DNA of 64,000 nt from Phytophthora colocasiae. Lineage: Eukaryota; Oomycota; Peronosporomycetes; Peronosporales; Peronosporaceae. The notes under the pieces are model-generated. The model did not search any database, was not told where the DNA came from, and worked only from the letters and a program-made list of their open reading frames with translations. The stretch is taken from positions 1 through 64,000 of the forward strand of contig JAGKQI010000091.1 in the NCBI GenBank assembly GCA_018806915.1. Reading direction: 5' to 3'. Every line of letters begins with the position of its first letter. Within the stretch, counting starts at the first letter, position 1. A program made the translations under genes and the position numbers. Positions 1 through 10,490 of this stretch are shown here, piece by piece.

Positions 1-203
1 AAATCCCATCCAGCCAATTGCGATTTACACTTTCCGTTGTAGCCAGGTGCTGGCACGAAAACTTGCATGCCGCTTTCACGCAGGCGCGGGAGAAGCGACG
101 TTGGCACAATGTCAGGGGCGACGTCCGCCCCGACACTGTCTACCGCCATAGTCTCGCTTAGCTTTCCGGGGTAGCCATTAAGGTTTGCGTTGGTCTCGCT
201 CAT
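1..203 (-). CDS. Partial hypothetical protein, N-terminal 67 codons, runs off the window
   Basis: An ATG at 203 opens a frame that has no stop down to base 1, giving at least 67 residues that begin MSETNANLNG. The protein is polar, without a recognisable signal peptide, membrane segment or motif. The start is chosen because it is the first ATG after a short AT-rich stretch (210-240) and a tandem repeat that could be promoter sequence. It could be a host gene or the gag of an unlisted retroelement; I do not recognise it. It is the only candidate for non-transposon coding sequence here. Confidence 0.4.
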   Translation of the reverse strand, partial: MSETNANLNGYPGKLSETMAVDSVGADVAPDIVPTSLLPRLRESGMQVFVPAPGYNGKCKSQLAGWD

Positions 204-243
204 GTTGCTCCTTTTAAAATCCTTTGCCTAAAAATAATTCACA

Positions 244-312
244 AATCCAAATCCTGTCTAAAGCGATTCATGAATCCAAATCCTGTTTTAAAGCGATCCA
301 AATCCTGTTTGT
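244..312. repeat. Short tandem repeat, three degenerate copies
   Basis: The unit AATCCAAATCCTGT followed by TTAAAGCGAT occurs at 244-269 and 273-297, and a shortened third copy begins at 298. It lies 41 bp upstream of the ATG of the minus-strand partial ORF, so it could be promoter repeats for that gene, but no known binding site is recognised. Confidence 0.6.
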
Positions 313-653
313 ACAGGTACACAGAAAAGCCCTTGAGGGGTAAATGTATGACAGATGCCTGCTCCAACGTGGCCGCATATCGAGTGAAGCAGGTAGCAGC
401 CGCGTCTGGTCGGCAGACCTGGTTTATGTCGTAACGGTCAGACAGCCAGAACGTACCAGTAGATTTCGCGACACACGACGCCTATACGACGCATCTGCTT
501 CAATCAGGGGTACAATACGAGCGTGTTCTAGCCCAGCTGCAAGCATGAACCAGGCCGTGCGACGCACCCATCTAGGGCCTGCCCAGACAACACTAGGCCT
601 ATTGCTACTGTTCCTACCTGGCTGCAAAAATCTTCAGCTGGCCAGATGCGAAC
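313..653. other. Unassigned DNA, no supported gene
   Basis: I see no protein motif, RNA gene or LTR in this stretch. A 111-codon plus-strand frame begins at an ATG (344) and runs to 679, but its arginine/serine-rich product resembles nothing and the frame runs into LTR remnants, so it is not called. This is probably flanking DNA of the oldest element, Gypsy-B1. Confidence 0.4.
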
Positions 654-836
654 TGTGGTGGAGACGGATCTGCCTGTAATGGGTCTCTTAGATCTGCGAC
701 CTTCACGTGTATGAGGAAGCGTGCAATTGAGAGTTCTGAATGTGAATCCCCAGGGGCGGGTTTACTTGCTAACACTCACCTTTATGCTCACGTCCCTTTA
801 CTTATCCGGCATTATGGTCAATTGACGGCGATGGTG
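654..836. repeat. Mosaic of LTR remnants (Gypsy-B tip, Gypsy-A-like piece)
   Basis: Bases 654-674 match the outer tip of the Gypsy-B LTR as seen at 24598-24617 (TGTGGTGGAG then CGGATCTGCC, one extra base). Bases 675-734 resemble the start of a Gypsy-A LTR in reverse orientation (TGTAATGGGTC, then CACGTGTATGAGGAAGCGTG), but the match is lost afterwards. Just before 837 the bases GACGGCGATGG resemble the Gypsy-A polypurine tract. This is probably what is left of the B1 3' LTR after Gypsy-A insertions; the exact history cannot be read. Confidence 0.45.
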
Positions 837-1296
837 TGTAACAGGGGTTACACGTGGCCACGTGGTTGAACTGATTGTAAACTCTAATGACAGTTAGGAT
901 TCTGTTAGACGCTGAAATGTGGCCAGACCTTGCAAATTGTGCTGGTAACACCAAAGGATACTGGGCGAACCACATTACTGGGTGGTTCAGCATTTGTGTA
1001 TATGTTATTGGTAGAATTTCTACCAATCACTGAGCAGAGTTTCTGCCAACCACAACGTTGGCAGACCCTTTAGAAATAGATAACAAACAGTTTTAGGAGG
1101 ATCCATAATTGGCTTATGCCAAATTCAATAACAGTTCCTTACTTTACGGTATTTTTGCAGTTTAATTTAGTTATATTTGATTTAATTATACTTATTTAAA
1201 TAAGTATACTTAAATTAAGTCTATTCTAATTGCACGCTTCCTCATACACGTAAGCGCACGTGTACGCCACCCAATAGGTCTAAGTGACCCATTACA
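837..1296 (+). repeat. Gypsy-A1 5' LTR (460 bp)
   Basis: The LTR runs from TGTAAC to TTACA and matches, in reverse, the LTRs at 6566-7019 and 17686-18138. It has an AT-rich block near 1140-1215 containing a palindrome built on ATACTTATTTAAATAAGTAT, a possible promoter core. The downstream PBS shows that it acted as a 5' LTR. Confidence 0.85.
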
Positions 1297-1298
1297 CC

Positions 1299-1307
1299 TG
1301 GTAGCAC
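1299..1307 (+). promoter_or_regulatory. Primer binding site of Gypsy-A1
   Basis: TGGTAGCAC lies two bases after the LTR end. TGG pairs with a tRNA 3' CCA, and the first eight bases would fit a tRNA ending TGCTACCA, as some initiator tRNA-Met do; the following bases do not extend that match. Gypsy-C uses the same nine bases. Confidence 0.7.
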
Positions 1308-1345
1308 TTCGTAGTCCGTCCCACGACCGATTGCCGTTCGTTCGT

Positions 1346-2354
1346 ATGGAGTCATACGAACGCGGGGTAGAGAACTCCCCAATGGATGAGGGATCCGCTT
1401 GGGACCCTCACATGTCCGTGACGCGCACGGACTGCGCCCACCTGTCAGATCCAGAGTGGGAAGCTCTCCAAAGACTTTCACAAGTCATTGGAGAGGCAGC
1501 GGTAGCGACGATGCTTCGTACGCTATCGCCGACAGAGCAACACGGTGTTGCTCTGGGGTACATTGTTAAGGAGCAACGAGATGTTGCTGCTTCGGTGGCT
1601 TCCCCTAAGCCACGCGTGGAGTCGTTGAAACTCCACGTGAGTACCTACACGGGGAAGGAGGACGAGACCCTCCTTCGGTGGCTTGTCGAACTCGACACAG
1701 CCGTTGCGGCTCGACGTATCGTCGATCCGATGTCGAAGGTCGCGTTCGCCATGTCATGTCTTGGCGGACGTGCGAGGAGTTGGGCCTATGGGCGCCGACT
1801 CTCGGATCCTACGTGCTTCAGCACGTACGAGGTGTTCAAGGAGGAACTCAATCTTGCGTTTGAGCCTCCGAAGAACGAGTTCAGATCGAGAGCAGAGTTT
1901 CTCGATCTGCAACAGGGCAAGGATGATGTTCACACCTTTGCCCAGCGTGCTCGATACTTGGTATCGAACATAGTGGCCAACCCGATCGACGAGGCGACCA
2001 AGGTCGTCACGTTCATGAAGGGACTAAGAGATGGTCCCGTCAAGACGTATCTCTTCCGAGAGTATCCGAATACTCTCGAGGAGGCGATCAGCCTTGCAAT
2101 GCAAGAGGAGTTTAGCCGGCGTCAAGCTAAACTTCCATGCGAACGCGCCGAAGCCGGCGCGTCCTGTTGTGAAAACGGGAGGTCCGGAACCTATGGACCT
2201 CTCGAGTGCTACGACTGCTGGTCAACAGCAGCGTAGGAACAGCAAGGTTCGATGTTACAAGTGTAGTAACATCGGTCACTATGCACGCGAGTGCACAGCG
2301 GGCGGGCGTTCAAAATGCTGGCGACCAGTAGGCGCGGGGGCGTCCTACTGGTGA
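1346..2354 (+). pseudogene. gag: Gypsy-A1 Gag (frameshifted)
   Basis: Gag forms the particle that packages the element RNA. The ATG at 1346 (residues MESYERGVEN) is the first in frame after the PBS; an upstream TTG at 1331 is not a eukaryotic start. The body, about codons 80-260, is a retrotransposon-gag domain with the WAYGRR and FKEELNLAFEP type blocks. One extra C near 2134 shifts the frame; the reading frame beyond it carries the EPMDLSSA segment and a CCHC zinc knuckle (2253-2294, C-x2-C-x4-H-x4-C). Without the extra base the protein would be about 330 residues. The slippery site preserved in Gypsy-A2 is mutated here (AAAATGC instead of A AAA AAC). Confidence 0.8.
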
Positions 2355-3011
2355 TGCAGTCTCGCGTGTCGAGCTTGGACACGCGACGATGAGGACTGCT
2401 GCCCCCCAGCGAGAAGGTTTCTCGCTGTAAGCTGCAAGATGACAAGCCAAACCTTGTCATCCTGAATCGTGATGTCGAAGAGAGCGAACTCTCTTCGTGC
2501 CCTAGTGGACTCGGGCGCGTCGAACAACTTTGTTCGACAGGGAAGTCTTCGAAGGCTTGACTTCGAAGAGGGGCTGATACGCCTCGCGGCGTGTTGGAGG
2601 TGCGGTTGGCAACAGGTGCCACCCGTGAGGACTGAAGCGCGTAGTCCGTGTGCGCTTCTCTTACAAACGAAGGACGTTTGTAGAAGATCTTATCGTCTTG
2701 GATCTAGACGATAAGTTCGACTTGAGATTAGGCATGCCGTGGCTTGCACGGCATGACCCGGTGATCAACTGGGAGAAGCGTACACTCGTACGCTTCAACA
2801 ACATGCACGACAGAGAGCGATGGCCCTGTCAGTGCTGCACATGCACCGCCGGTGCATGTGGATCCCCAGTTGAGGCAGCAGCGGCCGCCGCTGCCTCCGA
2901 TCGCCGCCGGCGACCATCAACGACTCCGGGAGTCGTTGTGAGAAAATGTGTGTCGACTCAGAAATCTGAGCCGAAGGGTCGCGGTCACAGGAGTGATGGT
3001 CAGGTGAATGT
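2355..3011 (+). pseudogene. pol: Gypsy-A1 protease region of pol, truncated
   Basis: This is a retropepsin-like aspartic protease that would cut the Gag-Pol polyprotein. The active-site DSGAS motif is at 2508-2522, followed by the LGMPWL segment (about 2729-2746). Compared with Gypsy-A2 there are extra bases in a C run (2401-2407, six C against four), at about 2467 and at about 2572, so the frame is broken. The coding sequence ends at 3011 inside a short repeated block (GATGGTCAGGTGAATG) of the PR-RT linker, exactly where the inverted segment begins. Confidence 0.75.
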
Positions 3012-3012
3012 G

Positions 3013-3156
3013 TTCCTGGTGCACTGGGTTGGTTACGATGAGCTGACTTGGGTCGACGAAGCTGATCTTAACTGTGGAGCCATATTAAGCGCGTTCCTAC
3101 GTGATCATGCTAACCGGAATCGGTTTGGCGTGATGCAGTCGCACGAAGAAGTGTAG
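3013..3156 (+). pseudogene. pol: Gypsy-B1 integrase C-terminus (chromodomain), detached
   Basis: The last 47 codons of Gypsy-B pol, starting FLVHWVGYDE and ending SHEEV at a TAG (3154-3156), match the end of the Gypsy-B2 product. The motif W-x-G-Y-x5-TWV belongs to the C-terminal half of a chromodomain, which in chromoviral Ty3 elements steers integration to chromatin marks. The rest of the gene lies at 10491-15936 on the opposite strand because of the inversion. Confidence 0.8.
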
Positions 3157-3505
3157 GAGGGGTCAGGCGAGGTAACAGGGTTGCCCCGCCGTGATCGAAG
3201 GAGCTGATGTGGAGGGGAATCCAGATCAGAGCGAGAGTTTATATTTGTGTATATGCATGTGAGCAGGGAATTTGACGTTGGAAAATAGTGATCCGGGATG
3301 TCGAGATGGAGATGAAAGGGGATCACGTTCCCAAAACGAATGGAGATTACGAGAATCACGAATGGAGATTACGAGAATCACGAATGGGGATTGTGAGAGT
3401 TACGAATGGAGGTGGGAGAATGCAGAACGACCCTAGACGGAGTTCCGAATCCGAACTCGGGGAGAGGCCCCGAGCTTTGCTGCAGGTGATTGAGGTTAGC
3501 ACGAC
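3157..3505 (+). other. Gypsy-B1 spacer between pol and the convergent gene
   Basis: This noncoding spacer corresponds to 28935-29158 of Gypsy-B2 and contains the 22-bp tandem repeat described separately. No conserved reading frame is seen; both genes converge on it, so it should hold the two 3' ends of transcription. Confidence 0.5.
3336..3415. repeat. 22-bp minisatellite, about 3.6 copies
   Basis: The unit ACGAATGGAGATTACGAGAATC is present at 3336-3357 and 3358-3379, a mutated copy at 3380-3401 and a partial one from 3402. The matching part of Gypsy-B2 (about 28900-28960) has only diverged pieces of the unit, so the array is variable between copies. Confidence 0.8.
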
Positions 3506-6222
3506 TTACGGAGAAGCGGCCCCAGCGGGAGGAGGATTGAACTTGCCGATAAGGCGGGGGATCCTGGTAGCAGGGTGGTTGACCGGGTCTTGCCGATACT
3601 GGTTACGCCACGGATCCGCCTCGTCACACTCCTCCAGAGCCTCGATCAGGTTCGCCGGCTCTGGGACGTTCGCGTTAGGGATCCGCCCGGTTGGCACGCC
3701 GAGAGACCACGCCGGGATACCAACGAACCGCATCCACGGCCGGAATGGGAGGTGAAGGAAGAACCGGATCCAACAGGATGTCGAGATCGAACCACTGGTC
3801 GCGCATTATGGCAGGGAAGGAGGCGAGGAATTGGCGCCAAGCAGACCCAGCCCGACTCCGCCTAGCCTTGCGAGCGACGTAATATCGCTGCAGTTCGAGA
3901 TCCGCATCTTGCATGGCAGAGGTGATCTCGAGGTTATGGGTGGCCTCCCAAAATGCCTGACGGTGCCGTTCCTCCAGGACGCGATAGGTGGCGGCCACGG
4001 CCGCGAGGGGTGTTCCCTCCCTCTCGTGCAAATCGAGGTCGAACGTGAGGGGACCGGGTTCGCGAAGTCGTTCCACGGCTCCCGAGCCAACAGATCGAGT
4101 ACGTTCACGCCCGTGATCAACTCGTTGAGATAGCCGGTGCCGGGGTCGGCGCGAGTCCAGCCTGCACCCGAGAAGGGAACAGCCAACCCGAAGGGATCAA
4201 CAACCGTTTGCCCAAGGAGCTGGCAATCAGGCCCACGATCGAATACTGCCCGATCACCTGCGGATCCCACGGTTCGATGTCCGCGGCCGCGAAGGTACGC
4301 TGCCTATCGTACCTGCATGGGATGAAAGAGGCGACCGGGAACAGAGGTGGTTGGAGTCCGAGGGCGGAGAACCGCCGAGAGGAGGTGGCGGCGGTGACGG
4401 GGAACCCGGAGGTGATCCGGGAGACGGTGGGCCTGATCCATCCGGAGATGGGCTTGAGCCGTCCGGAGACCCCGATCCACGAGCGCCAGAAGATCTGCCT
4501 CTGAACTCTGACCAGACTCGCGCCGGTGCGTCAGAGATAGATCGTTGGCGGCCCATGTGTAGAATCTCGTCCTCCTCGGAGTCCTCCGCCTCGTTGGAAC
4601 GTTCCGATTCGGCCTCAGAACCAGTTCCATTGCTGGGTTCTGGACTCTCGTCCTCTTCGGACGGCGATGAGAATGGGTGCTCGGGATCGTAATCGGAGTC
4701 TTCCTCTTCCTCGTCCTGCGAATCACCATCGGCGGGGGGCGATCCAGGCTGATCCGTCGGCGCCGGGGTCGGATCAGGGACTGGAGTGTCGGTCTCCTCC
4801 CCTCCAGCCTGCCCAGAAGCTTGATCCGCCAACAGATCCAACGGGCTCGCCGTTGATCCTGCTGAGGTCGGAACCGCCGTTGGCGGGGCGGGCTGGGTTG
4901 ATCCGGGGGCTTCGGTAGCAGCGGTTCCTGGATCACGGGGGGGCTGAGGAGCTCCGAGCTGGACGCTTGCGCGAGGAAGGAGGAACGGCGGGGGAAGCGG
5001 AGGCGCTTCGAGATCTCTTGGTGGCACGAGCCGCCCGTCGGTCCGCGATCCACGAGGACAACCGAGCAGAGGAATCCTCGGCGTGATGCAGCTGTTGTTC
5101 GGCTTCTACATAATCGGCGTCCAGCTCCTGATGAGCCTGTCGGAGCTCTGTGTTCTGCTGCTGGAGTTGGTCGAGTTCCTGTGTCGCTGCGTCCCGGGCG
5201 GCACGGGCCACGTCAAGGTCCGCGAGAGTTGATAAGCGATCTTGGGTGGCGTTGTCCAGGTCGACCTGGATCCGATCCCGATCCACCGTGACTCGATCGA
5301 TATCCTGCATCGCCCGATCCCGGTCGAGGCGGGCCTGGTCCAGGTCCGCGACGACCTGATCTCGCTCGGCAATTGCGGCACGATGCTGGACGGAGAGCTG
5401 GTCCCGGTCGTGCTGGATTATTTCCAGATTTCCCGCATCGGCGGTTGCATCCAAAGGCGGGGCGCGAGAATCCGGTACGGACACGTCCTCCAAGGCGAGG
5501 TGTGCCCGGGCCAGTTCAGCCTGGTGGTCCTCTGCCTCACGTTCCAAGTACGCGACCTCGGCTCCGAGCGGCGAGCAACTCCGCTTGTGATCAGCGGGCA
5601 TGGCCATGGCTGTTTGTCAGGACCTTGGGAGGAATCGTTCCTCTGCCAGCGATCAAGGCTACGCTGAGTGAGGGTCAAGTCATGACGCACGGCGGCGAGC
5701 TCCCGTTCGCGATCCTGAAGCTCATCCCGGAGTTCAATCTCCGTCTCCCCTGCTACGCGAAGTTCGGCCAACCGGAAGTCGAGATCCTCGAGCGCAGAGT
5801 CTAACTGCGCCTGATCCGGGCCATCCGCCGTTCAGATTCCCGCCGTTCAGCGTCGTATTGAGCCCGCTGATCTTGCAAGGCGGCGATCGTGTCCCCACCG
5901 ATACTGTCCCCGTTTCCCGACCGCATACGAGCAATTCCGGCGGTCAACCGCAAGATCTCCTCCGCCTGGTCATCCCGGAAGCGCTCCATATCCTCCATGT
6001 CGGATCGCAACCGGCGAACGGTGTCATCCAGGGTGGTCCTGATCGCGACCCAAGGTCTCGCGCACCCGTTGGCTATGGGGCCAACCTCGCTTGCAAAGTG
6101 ACCAGCTCAGGGTCTACCCCAGGAGTTGAGAAGCGTGAGGTGGTGGATCGAGCTGACCGGATCGAGTGCTCGCTCGAGGGAGTTCTCGGCGTCAAAGGGG
6201 GCGAGGGAGGCGGATCAGACAT
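3506..6222 (-). pseudogene. Gypsy-B1 convergent gene (coiled coil, acidic linker, C-terminal domain)
   Basis: This gene runs opposite to Gypsy-B gag-pol, between pol and the 3' LTR. The ATG at 6222 (MSDPPPSPPLTPRTPSSEH) lies 105 bp inside the LTR, as in Gypsy-B2. Order of parts: Ser/Pro-rich start; long coiled coil (about 6010-4930, many leucines and DRDQ/ERDQ repeats); acidic Ser/Glu/Asp and Pro/Gly/Ser linker (about 4930-4330); conserved C-terminal region with VAATYRVLEERHRQAFWEA and WRQFLASFPAIMRDQW; final segment rich in PANLIEALEECDEADPW, ending at 3506. Several frameshifts make it a pseudogene. I know no function; a structural or Gag-like partner protein is possible. Confidence 0.7.
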
Positions 6223-6327
6223 CGCGGAAGGGTGGTGGTGTTTGAACGACTTGTATTCCAGGTGGCAAATGTGGAAATAAGCCCGAAGTGAGCTGGGCGG
6301 CAGCCCAACTTCCGTGCTGGAGGCGGA

Positions 6328-6565
6328 TGTGGTGAAGCGAACGAGAATTTTTCCCGGAGAGGCGATATCAGCCACGAACCCGAAGAGAGCCGGAACAAGC
6401 GACGGGGGACCTGTGATCCCCAGATCTGAGTCGAATCAGACAAAGGTACGATGTGGTCCCGCCGGGGAACAGGCAACGGAGACACCAGCGGAAGACAAAG
6501 GTATGATGGGTCCGCCGGGGAACAGGCAACGGAGACACCAGCTGAAGTTCAAGTAGAGCTGATGT
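6328..6565 (+). repeat. Gypsy-B1 3' LTR, first 238 bp
   Basis: The sequence starts TGTGGTGAAGCG just after a purine tract (GGAGGCGGA, 6319-6327) and matches the internal edge of the Gypsy-B2 3' LTR read on the other strand. It includes a duplicated block (CCGGGGAACAGGCAACGGAG twice, about 6462-6481 and 6515-6534). It is cut at 6565 by the Gypsy-A1 LTR. Confidence 0.75.
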
Positions 6566-7019
6566 TGTAATGGGTCTACTTAGACCTATTAGGTGGCGTA
6601 CACGTGCGCTTACGTGTATGAGGAAGCGTGCAATTAGAATAGACTTAATTTAAGTATACTTATTTAAATAAGTATAATTAAATCAAATATAACTAAATTA
6701 AACTGCAAAAATACCGTAAATGAGAACTGTTATTGAATTTGGCATAAGCCAATTATGGACCTCCTAAAACTGTTTGTTATCTATTTCTAAAGGGTCTGCC
6801 AACGTGTGGTTGGCAGAAACTCTGCTCAGTGATTGGTAGAAATTCTACCAATAATATGCACAAATGCACACGAACCACCCAGTAAATGTGGGTTCGCCCA
6901 TGTATCCTTTGGTGTGTACAGCACACCAAGGTCTGGAGGCCCATTTCCAACCTCTAACAGTTATCCTAACTGTTAGAGTTACAAGTGGTACAACCACGTG
7001 TACGTGTAACCCCGTTACA
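6566..7019 (-). repeat. Gypsy-A1 3' LTR (454 bp)
   Basis: This is a TGTAAT...TTACA LTR in reverse orientation, nearly identical to 17686-18138. It is flanked on the inside by the purine tract (read as GGGGGATGG on the minus strand) and lies in the Gypsy-B1 3' LTR, showing that Gypsy-A1 is younger than Gypsy-B1. Confidence 0.85.
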
Positions 7020-7121
7020 CCATCCCCCGTTAAGATCTTCGACGTATCGGTCTCGATACGTCAATCAACAGAACTTGACAAGACCGTCAAGTCCCCGAGA
7101 GAAATCCGAGTTCATTTCGCA

Positions 7122-8672
7122 ATGGACTCGCCAACGCCCACGTCTCCGTCCGCTTCTGCGAACGCGCAAGCCTCTCCTGCTGCCTATGCAGCAGGGACAA
7201 CAACCTCAGCAGTGCTCACCAGCACTGCTGCTTCCAGCGGTCCGACAGAGCAGCTCTCTGTCACCAAATACCATGCTCTCCACAAGGAGAAGCATGAGAA
7301 GAAGAATAGTCTTCTTCTCTAGCAGAGATTAAGAATCCTGCTGTCCCTATCAAAGAACTCTTTGGAGAGGACTATAAAGACATCCTCGACTACGAGGAGG
7401 ATGTCGAGGAGGGGAGGTTGATGTCAAGGCTCCCGCTCCGTCTTCGTCCGAAGACACGTCAGACCCACCTGTGGGATCTCGACGACCTCGTGATGAGGCC
7501 TCGGACGCTTCAAGCTCGAAGCGTCCGCGCAGTGATGATGAAGCGTCCCCATGTCGAGGGCGCTTGACTGCACCGCGCACTGATCCGCCAGTGCGCACGC
7601 CATGGATGCCTACTGAGGCGGAGATCCATGACCGGTTCGGTGCTAGTGCACCACCGAACCCGATACTGTTGTACTCATGCAACAGTATCAACGACGACGA
7701 CGTCGCCGCTAAGGTTGTCTTTGAGTCCGAGACTCAAAGACGCGGCTACTTCTATATCGGGCTCTTCCACGAGCTCCGATACTATGCAGCGAAGAAGACT
7801 TCGCGCAAGAGCAAAGTGCCAGAGTGGCAGGCACTTTGTCAGTCGTGGAACGCCTTTGTTGATAACTTCAACAAAGACCCGAAGGCATATCGCGATCGCG
7901 TTGCTGCGGCTCGCGATCGCTACTCCACTTACACTACACGTGGTAAGTGTGACCGCCTCCATGATCAGTCCATGGAAGCGGGGATCCCATGTGCCGTTCC
8001 TTTGGCACACCCTGTCCGTAAGTTGCTCACCCTTGGCAACATCGCCTCACCGAAAGTGATCTCCTGGGGTACACGGTCGTCCGTGTACCCGATCACATCA
8101 AGGAACTCCGTGGTCGTATTGTGCCACGCGAAGCTCCGAGTGCTGTGGCTGACCGCAGCACTCCTCGTGCAGGGTTTAACCCTGCGTTATGGTGGGCTTT
8201 GTACGCCCTCGACCATTCCCGGACCGTCCTCCATCAGGACGTTCCGCGGCGCCCATGGATCTCGATGGGGAGGAAATCCTCTCCAACGAATACGAAAACG
8301 AACCCCTTGAGAGTTCGTTCTCTTATGAGCCACGATCCGCTCCACAATCCAGCGGATCGCTCCACGGGCGTCGCGCAACGGCGGCGGTGGGGTGGGGAAC
8401 ACTCCCTCCGCATGGTCAACGCTATGACCATGACGATCATTTGCCCCGCACGATCGAGTTGCTGCGCTGGAGCAGACACAGAGCGCTGAGATAGCTGCTC
8501 TGAAGCAGGAGGTTCGTGTCCTCCGTGCTGAGGTCTGCGAGGCAGCTCAGACTGCCTCCGAACCTCTCGTCCGGTCTTGGGACGAGAGTGAACCAGTTGA
8601 TCGACCGTGTCGACGGTCTCGAGAAGCGCCTTCCAGGCCTCTCGCACTCCTCAGTCGGACTACCAACCCTAG
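7122..8672 (+). pseudogene. Gypsy-A1 convergent gene (frameshifted)
   Basis: This is a copy of the gene described fully for Gypsy-A2 at 18240. The ATG (7122) lies 102 bp inside the LTR and gives MDSPTPTSPSASANAQAS. The frame breaks after YHALHKEKHEKK (about 7300) and near 7415, 7555, 7745, 8020 and 8460, so the protein is not made as one piece. The part at 7560-7990 (TPWMPTEAEIHDRFGASAPP through WNAFVDNFNKDPKAYRDRV) is well conserved. Near 8390 this copy keeps the base count that joins the domain to the coiled coil, whereas Gypsy-A2 has lost two bases. Confidence 0.7.
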
Positions 8673-10489
8673 GTAGTCCGTGCTGCACGTACGGCTTCAA
8701 CCGCCCGACGTAGAAGGTCGGTGGAGTCTCATGCTGGACGGTATGTCCAGCCGGTACGCGTTGCCGTGCCGTTAAAGTACTTTGAACGGCCCAATGAATC
8801 TTGGAGCAAGTTTGCTTGCTCCAAAGTCAGACACTGCATGTTTAGGCAGGTTTTGTGTAGCAACAAAACTAATGAACCCACTTTGAATTCATTTTATGTT
8901 GCCTCTACCAACAGTATTAGCGTTCAGCTTCTGTCGATCGACAGAAGCTGCGATAGCATCTTGGACAAACCGTATGACGGCTTGTCTTCGCTGGACAAAA
9001 GTCTAGCGCACCCGAGATGAATCCTTTCAGCTTGTCGCCCTTGTCAGCAGCAGGCCCTGCCTGCTCGCTATCATCTTTCATGTCTGTGCCCGGCACAGAC
9101 ATCGCGCGCTTTCGTTCCTGCTCGAACGAGACGTCGCACGCGTCACCGCAGCTGATAGTGTGCTGCTATCAGTTGCATTCTGCGGTTGTTCGGACGCAAC
9201 CGTAGATCCTCCCACTTAAGGAGGAAGCTACCCGCCGAGCATGCTCGGCAATCGTGGAATGCCTCATGGCGTTCACGTAGAACGGTGTATGCCCTGTCGA
9301 GGGATGCACCGAGTTGTTGATGGCAAACTCTGCCATCGGCAAGCACTCGCTCCAATGCGGGAACGAGTGAGCGTAGCTCTTCAACGTGTCACCCAGTACA
9401 CGGTTGACACGTTCGGTCTGTCCGTCCGTCTGCGGATGATCCGCAGTCGACATTGATAACTGTGAGCTGCAAGAAGTGTAAACACTTCTTGCCAGAACCG
9501 CGCTGTGAAGCGTGGATCACGGTCCGACACAATGTCGAGCGGCATGCCATGGTGTTTGAACACCATGTCAACAAACAGTCGCGCAGTCTGCGCGGCTGTA
9601 ACAGTAGCCGGGACGGCAGCGAGATGAACCATCTTGCTGAGATCGGTCCACAAAGACAACGATGCCCGTCCTCCGCTTGCTGTCAGGCGGAAGACCGAAG
9701 ACAAAGTCCATGGACATGGACTGCCAAACACTCCGACGGAGTCAGTGATTGAAGAGGAGCCTGCGAGAACTGCGCAGGCTTCACGCGTTGATAAACCTCG
9801 CAAGCACGTACGTACTTGCGCACCCACTTGTACTGGTGGTGCCAGTAGAAGTCACGCGTGAGAAGAGTGTATGCTCTTCTCACGACCCGGATGCCCCTGC
9901 CGTGGGGGCATCGTGATACTTCGAACATGATCCTCAACCGGAGGTCATGATCATTTCGGAACGACAATGCGATCCGCATTGTCGCCCTACCGCACTGTAT
10001 AACAGTAGGCCTTCGTGCACACGATAGCGGTGTACACGAGCTCGAAGATGAGGGGTTAGCTTCCGACGTGCCACGTCGGAAGGTGCTGCGAGGAACTCCA
10101 GCAGCCCCTTCGCGTCTGCATCCCTTGCATACGCAGTTCTTCACGTCGTCAATCAACGTTGACGACGGCACATATCCTCACGACGCCAACGCTGTTGGCG
10201 TCGACCGTCTCCGCATAGTCAGGTCGACGCGATAACGCGTCGGCCACTACATTGAGTCTTCCGGTTTGTACTCCACCCGGAAGTTGTACTCCGCGAAGAA
10301 GGACAACCATCTCGCCATACGTTGCGAGATGTGCGGCGACTTAATCGCCGTACGCAATGATGCGTGGTCTGTATAGACCACGAAACGGTCTACTCCCAAG
10401 TAGATACCTTCGGAATTTTGCGAGTGCATACTTCATGGCAAGGAGCTCCTTGTCATGTACAGGGTAGTTACGCTCAGCTGGCTTCAGCT
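8187..10489 (-). pseudogene. pol: Gypsy-A1 pol 3' part: RNase H end, integrase, chromodomain
   Basis: RNase H remains at 10489-10247 (YTDHASLRTAI, MARWLSFFAEYNF). The integrase follows at about 10171-9143, with zinc-finger and DDE core (SDRDPRFTARFWQ, then DHPQTDGQTERVNRV). One zinc-finger cysteine is lost: C-x2-C reads CEVY because TGT became TAT near 9792. The tail has an IGPF (GPY/F) module, an in-frame TAA at 8772-8774 shared with Gypsy-A2, the HPTFYVGRLKPY block, and a chromodomain (WIVERIVAHKR, FRIRWRGFPP) ending at 8187. Many frameshifts are present. RT is missing, and the sequence breaks off at 10489 at the inversion end. Confidence 0.75.
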
Positions 10490-10490
10490 T

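Larger units (their letters stand above)
837..3011 (+). mobile_element. Gypsy-A1, 5' part (LTR, PBS, gag, protease)
   Basis: This is the left part of a Ty3/gypsy retrotransposon with LTR, primer site, gag and protease in the plus orientation. It stops abruptly at 3011, in the PR-RT linker, where Gypsy-B sequence begins. The matching 3' part (RNase H, IN, LTR) lies inverted at 6566-10489. The RT region is missing altogether. The flanks (TGGTG on the left, ACATC beyond the other LTR) are not a target duplication, so the two parts may come from more than one insertion. Confidence 0.75.
3012..10490. other. Inverted segment of 7,479 bp with cleanly resolvable ends
   Basis: At 3012 the sequence becomes the chromodomain end of Gypsy-B on the plus strand; at 10491 the same Gypsy-B gene continues on the minus strand, missing exactly that end. 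Reversing 3012-10490 joins ...CACCAGGAAC to TCACGATAGATCC, which is the uninterrupted sequence of Gypsy-B2 at 29290-29315, with no base lost or gained. The same operation brings the two parts of Gypsy-A1 into one orientation. Confidence 0.75.

Noticed and set aside
344..679. A 111-codon plus-strand frame
   Set aside because: No motif, no homologous copy in the window, and its end runs through Gypsy-B and Gypsy-A LTR remnants; most likely chance.
1331..1345. TTG, GTG and similar upstream starts for several frames (1331, 36480, 39869, 48823, 49840, 55891, 60702)
   Set aside because: The genome is eukaryotic; ATG codons downstream (1346, 39875, 48829, 55522) or Gag-Pol recoding explain the frames better.
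3336..3415. CRISPR-like array
   Set aside because: The 22-bp units are directly adjacent without spacers and lie in a retrotransposon; it is a minisatellite.
837..10489. A single Gypsy-A1 insertion with target duplication
   Set aside because: The outer flanks (TGGTG and, in element orientation, ACATC) do not match, and the left side is a mosaic, so one clean insertion cannot be shown.
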